NCBI GenBank assembly: GCA_002482765.1
Contig: DLGP01000142.1
Location: 2,627 to 18,920, forward strand
Direction: 5' to 3'
Length of the DNA: 16,294 nt
Origin: Alphaproteobacteria bacterium UBA7691
Lineage (GTDB): Bacteria > Pseudomonadota > Alphaproteobacteria > Ferrovibrionales > Ferrovibrionaceae
Shown: piece after piece, positions 13,682-16,294 of the stretch
Layout: the number at the start of each line of letters is the position of its first letter
How positions within the stretch are numbered: position 1 is the first letter of the stretch
The notes under the pieces: model-generated
Told to the model about the DNA's origin: nothing
The model's input: only the letters and a program-made list of their open reading frames with translations
Database searches by the model: none
Program-made: the position numbers and the translations under genes

Positions 13682-16294
13682 ATGCTGCAACTGGATAGTT
13701 ACTTCCGCCCGATCCGGGATTTCAGCGCCAACTCGCTGCCATTACTCGGTTCCTATGAACCGGAACTGGTGGCGCTGTCGGTGTTCATTGCCGTGCTCGC
13801 CGCTTTCATTGCCTTGTCGCTGTCAAACCGCGTGGCGGCGGCGCGCACACCCGGCGCACGTTTTGCCTGGATTGCCGGCGGCGGTGTCAGCATGGGCGGC
13901 GGCATCTGGTCGATGCATTTCATCGGCATGCTGGCTTTTGGCCTGCCTTGCGCCATTGCCTATGATCCCTGGGTAACGCTGCTCTCCATGCTGCCCGGCG
14001 TGCTGGCCAGCGCGGTGGCGCTGGTGGTGATCGCCGATCCGCGCGGCTTCTCCTGGCTACGGCTGCTGCTTGGCGCCGTGCTGATGGGTGGCGGCATCGG
14101 CGCCATGCATTACACCGGCATGGCGGCGATGCGGCTGGATGCGCTGCTGCGTTATGATATTCCGCTGGTGGCGCTGTCGGTCGGCGTGGCCGTGCTGCTG
14201 GCGTTCATTGCGCTGGGGGTGCGTTTCCTGCTGCAATTGCAGCCTTTGCTCGCCACCTATTCCACGCCGCTGGCCGCCGTGATCATGGGCTGCGCCGTGC
14301 CGGGCATGCATTACACGGCGATGGCGGCGGCGCGGTTTTATCCCACAGCGGCCCCCACCCAGATCACGGCGGCGCTGGAACCCACCACGATGGCGTTGCT
14401 GATTGCGGCCTTCACCTTCTGCGTTGCTGCCATTGCCTTGGCGGCCGGTTTTGCCGGGCGGCAGTTTGAAACCGCGATCCGGCTGGCGGCGGAAATTGAA
14501 CGGCGTGGCGAGCTGGAGCGTGAATTGCGTGCTGACCGCACCCGGCTGCAAGCGATCTTTGATGGCGCGAATGATGGTATCGTCACCGCCAATGCCCAGG
14601 GCCAGGTGCAGCATTGGAGCCGTGGCGCGGAACGCATTTTTGGCTATAGCGCCGAGGAAGCGCGCGAGCTGAATGTTGCCACCTTGTTGCCCGGCCTGGC
14701 GCTGAGCGACTTCGGCAAACAATTGCGCCGCCGGGCGCGCGGCGAACTGGCGCAGCTTACCGCCACCGAATACGAGGCCGAGGCGTTATGCAAGGATGGC
14801 GCGCTGGTGCCGGTGGAATTGTCGGTCAGCGAAGCCAGCATAGACGGCGAATTGCTGCTCACCGGCATCCTGCGCGATATCACCGAGCGGCGCCGGGCGC
14901 AGCAGGAACTAGAAACGGCACGTCAGGGCGCCGAAGCGGCCAACCAGGCCAAATCCATGTTCCTGGCCAATATGAGCCATGAAATCCGCACGCCGCTCAA
15001 TGCCGTGATCGGCATGGCGCATTTGATGCTCAAAACCGAATTGGGGCCGCGCCAGCGCGATTATGTGCGCAAGATCCAGCAATCCGGCCGGCATCTGCTC
15101 GGCATTGTCAACGACGTGCTGGATTTCTCCAAGATCGAGGCCGATCAGCTGGTGCTGGAGCGGGTCGAGTTTGATCTTGAAGGAGTGCTGGTGGGTGTGT
15201 CCGACGTGGTGGCGGAACGCGCCAATGCCAAGGGCCTGGAACTGATCTTTGATCTGCCGTCCGATCTGCCCACCGATCTGGTGGGCGATCCGCTGCGGCT
15301 TGGCCAGGTGCTGATCAATTATGCCACCAATGCGGTGAAGTTCACCGAAGCCGGCGAAGTGGTGATCCAGGTGCGCCAGGAAGTGGTGGATGGCGACAGT
15401 GTGCGGCTGCGCTTTGCCGTGCGGGATACCGGCATCGGCATTGCCGAGGATGAATTGCCGCGCCTGTTCCAGTCTTTCCAGCAGGCCGATGCCTCCACAA
15501 CGCGGCGCTATGGCGGCACCGGGCTGGGCCTGGCGATTTCGCGCCGCCTGGCTGAAATGATGGGCGGCAGCGCCGGGGTCAGCAGCCAGCTTGGCCAGGG
15601 CAGCGAATTCTGGTTCACCGCCTGGCTTGGCAAGGGCCGCAACCAGCCCGGCCAGCGTCATGCCGAGCCGGCGCTGAACGGCCGCACGGCTTTGCTGGTG
15701 GATGACAATGCCAGCGCGCGGGCCACCATCGCCGACATGCTGGAAGCCATGCAGTTCCGCGTGGTGCAGGCGGCAAGCGGTGCCGAGGCGTTGCGCCTGG
15801 CCGAAACCGAAAGCTACGACATCGCCTTTGTTGACTGGCGCATGCCGGAAATGGATGGCCTGGAAACCGTGCGCCGGCTGCGCGCCACGCGGCCGCAGGC
15901 GGCAGGTGTGGCGCATGTGCTGGTCACTGCCTATGGCCGCGAGGATGTGTTGCGCCAGGCCGAGGCGGCCGGGCTGGATGATATCCTGGTCAAGCCGGTG
16001 AACGGCTCGCTGTTGTTTGATTGTGCCGTGCGCATGTTGTCGGGCAGCGCACCGCAGTATGATGCCGCGCCGTTCAGTGACTTGCCGCCGGATCAATCCG
16101 GGCTGCTGCGTGGCCGCCGCGTGCTGCTGGTGGAGGATAACGAACTCAACCGCGACGTGGCCTGCGATCTGCTGCGCGCCGTGGGCATCCAGGTGGCAGC
16201 GGCACATGATGGCCGCGAGGCGCTGCACCGGCTGGACCATGAACAATATGATCTGGTGCTGATGGATATGCAGATGCCGGTGATGGATGGCCTG
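13682..16294 (+). CDS. MHYT-domain hybrid histidine kinase with at least two receivers (3' end outside window)
   Basis: 871 residues are visible and the frame is open at the window end. The membrane sensor (about 27-260) has three copies of the MHYT signature, MHFIGM 78-83, MHYTGM 142-147 and MHYTAM 209-214; this fold is predicted to bind a metal such as copper and perhaps sense O2, CO or NO. A PAS domain follows (about 285-400), then HisKA with phospho-acceptor H433 in MSHEIRTPLN, and HATPase with N550, D582-x-G-x-G and GGTGLGL 611-617. Receiver 1 has D674-D675, phospho-acceptor D718 and K771. Receiver 2 starts at about 812 with E818-D819 and D862, then is cut. ATG 13682 is chosen because it starts just before the first sensor helix; its ribosome site is weak. 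Further domains such as Hpt may lie downstream. Its output is unknown. Confidence 0.92.
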   Translation, partial: MLQLDSYFRPIRDFSANSLPLLGSYEPELVALSVFIAVLAAFIALSLSNRVAAARTPGARFAWIAGGGVSMGGGIWSMHFIGMLAFGLPCAIAYDPWVTLLSMLPGVLASAVALVVIADPRGFSWLRLLLGAVLMGGGIGAMHYTGMAAMRLDALLRYDIPLVALSVGVAVLLAFIALGVRFLLQLQPLLATYSTPLAAVIMGCAVPGMHYTAMAAARFYPTAAPTQITAALEPTTMALLIAAFTFCVAAIALAAGFAGRQFETAIRLAAEIERRGELERELRADRTRLQAIFDGANDGIVTANAQGQVQHWSRGAERIFGYSAEEARELNVATLLPGLALSDFGKQLRRRARGELAQLTATEYEAEALCKDGALVPVELSVSEASIDGELLLTGILRDITERRRAQQELETARQGAEAANQAKSMFLANMSHEIRTPLNAVIGMAHLMLKTELGPRQRDYVRKIQQSGRHLLGIVNDVLDFSKIEADQLVLERVEFDLEGVLVGVSDVVAERANAKGLELIFDLPSDLPTDLVGDPLRLGQVLINYATNAVKFTEAGEVVIQVRQEVVDGDSVRLRFAVRDTGIGIAEDELPRLFQSFQQADASTTRRYGGTGLGLAISRRLAEMMGGSAGVSSQLGQGSEFWFTAWLGKGRNQPGQRHAEPALNGRTALLVDDNASARATIADMLEAMQFRVVQAASGAEALRLAETESYDIAFVDWRMPEMDGLETVRRLRATRPQAAGVAHVLVTAYGREDVLRQAEAAGLDDILVKPVNGSLLFDCAVRMLSGSAPQYDAAPFSDLPPDQSGLLRGRRVLLVEDNELNRDVACDLLRAVGIQVAAAHDGREALHRLDHEQYDLVLMDMQMPVMDGL

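Overview
The window is about 16.3 kb of GC-rich DNA. It fits an alphaproteobacterium, possibly Rhodospirillales-like. That placement rests on codon style, on dispersed palindromic repeats of the 'GTCATCCCCGGGCTTGACCCGGG' type that are common in this class, and on gene content (B12 methylmalonyl-CoA mutase, CorA, DUF983). Genus cannot be fixed from the sequence alone.

Layout. Positions 1-4327 (+ strand) are core-type genes: the 3' part of methylmalonyl-CoA mutase, a periplasmic glycerophosphodiester phosphodiesterase, a CorA-type metal transporter and an overlapping small DUF983 membrane protein. Positions 4328-5524 hold one minus-strand glutathione S-transferase gene with distinct codon choice, flanked by intact or decayed copies of a palindromic repeat; it looks like an inserted segment.

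Positions 5525-13454 form the main module. A minus-strand sigma-54 enhancer-binding protein with two PAS domains (638 aa) is divergent from a plus-strand operon: a NrtA/CynA-type substrate-binding protein with a Tat signal, a permease, an ATPase and cyanase (CynS, catalytic Arg/Glu/Ser all present). A chemoreceptor-type protein with an N-terminal nitrate/nitrite-sensing (NIT) domain and no visible transmembrane segment follows 51 bp later. The 229-bp divergent region has a good -24/-12 promoter (TGGCAT-N5-TTGCT, exact GG-N10-GC), two AT-rich palindromes sharing TTCGTA half-sites 97-150 bp upstream of the predicted start, and a perfect 10-bp-arm hairpin in the leader.

Reading of the module: the activator binds the palindromes and, with sigma-54 RNA polymerase, switches on uptake of cyanate, which CynS converts with bicarbonate to ammonia and CO2. 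The same transcript may make a soluble receptor that ties nitrogen-oxyanion or cyanate sensing to chemotaxis or another CheA-type pathway. Substrate specificity and regulation are inferred; the gene order, motifs and DNA sites are visible.

Positions 13682-16294 start a large membrane hybrid histidine kinase (MHYT sensor, PAS, HisKA, HATPase, two receivers) that runs off the window. It is separated from the chemoreceptor gene by a probable terminator.
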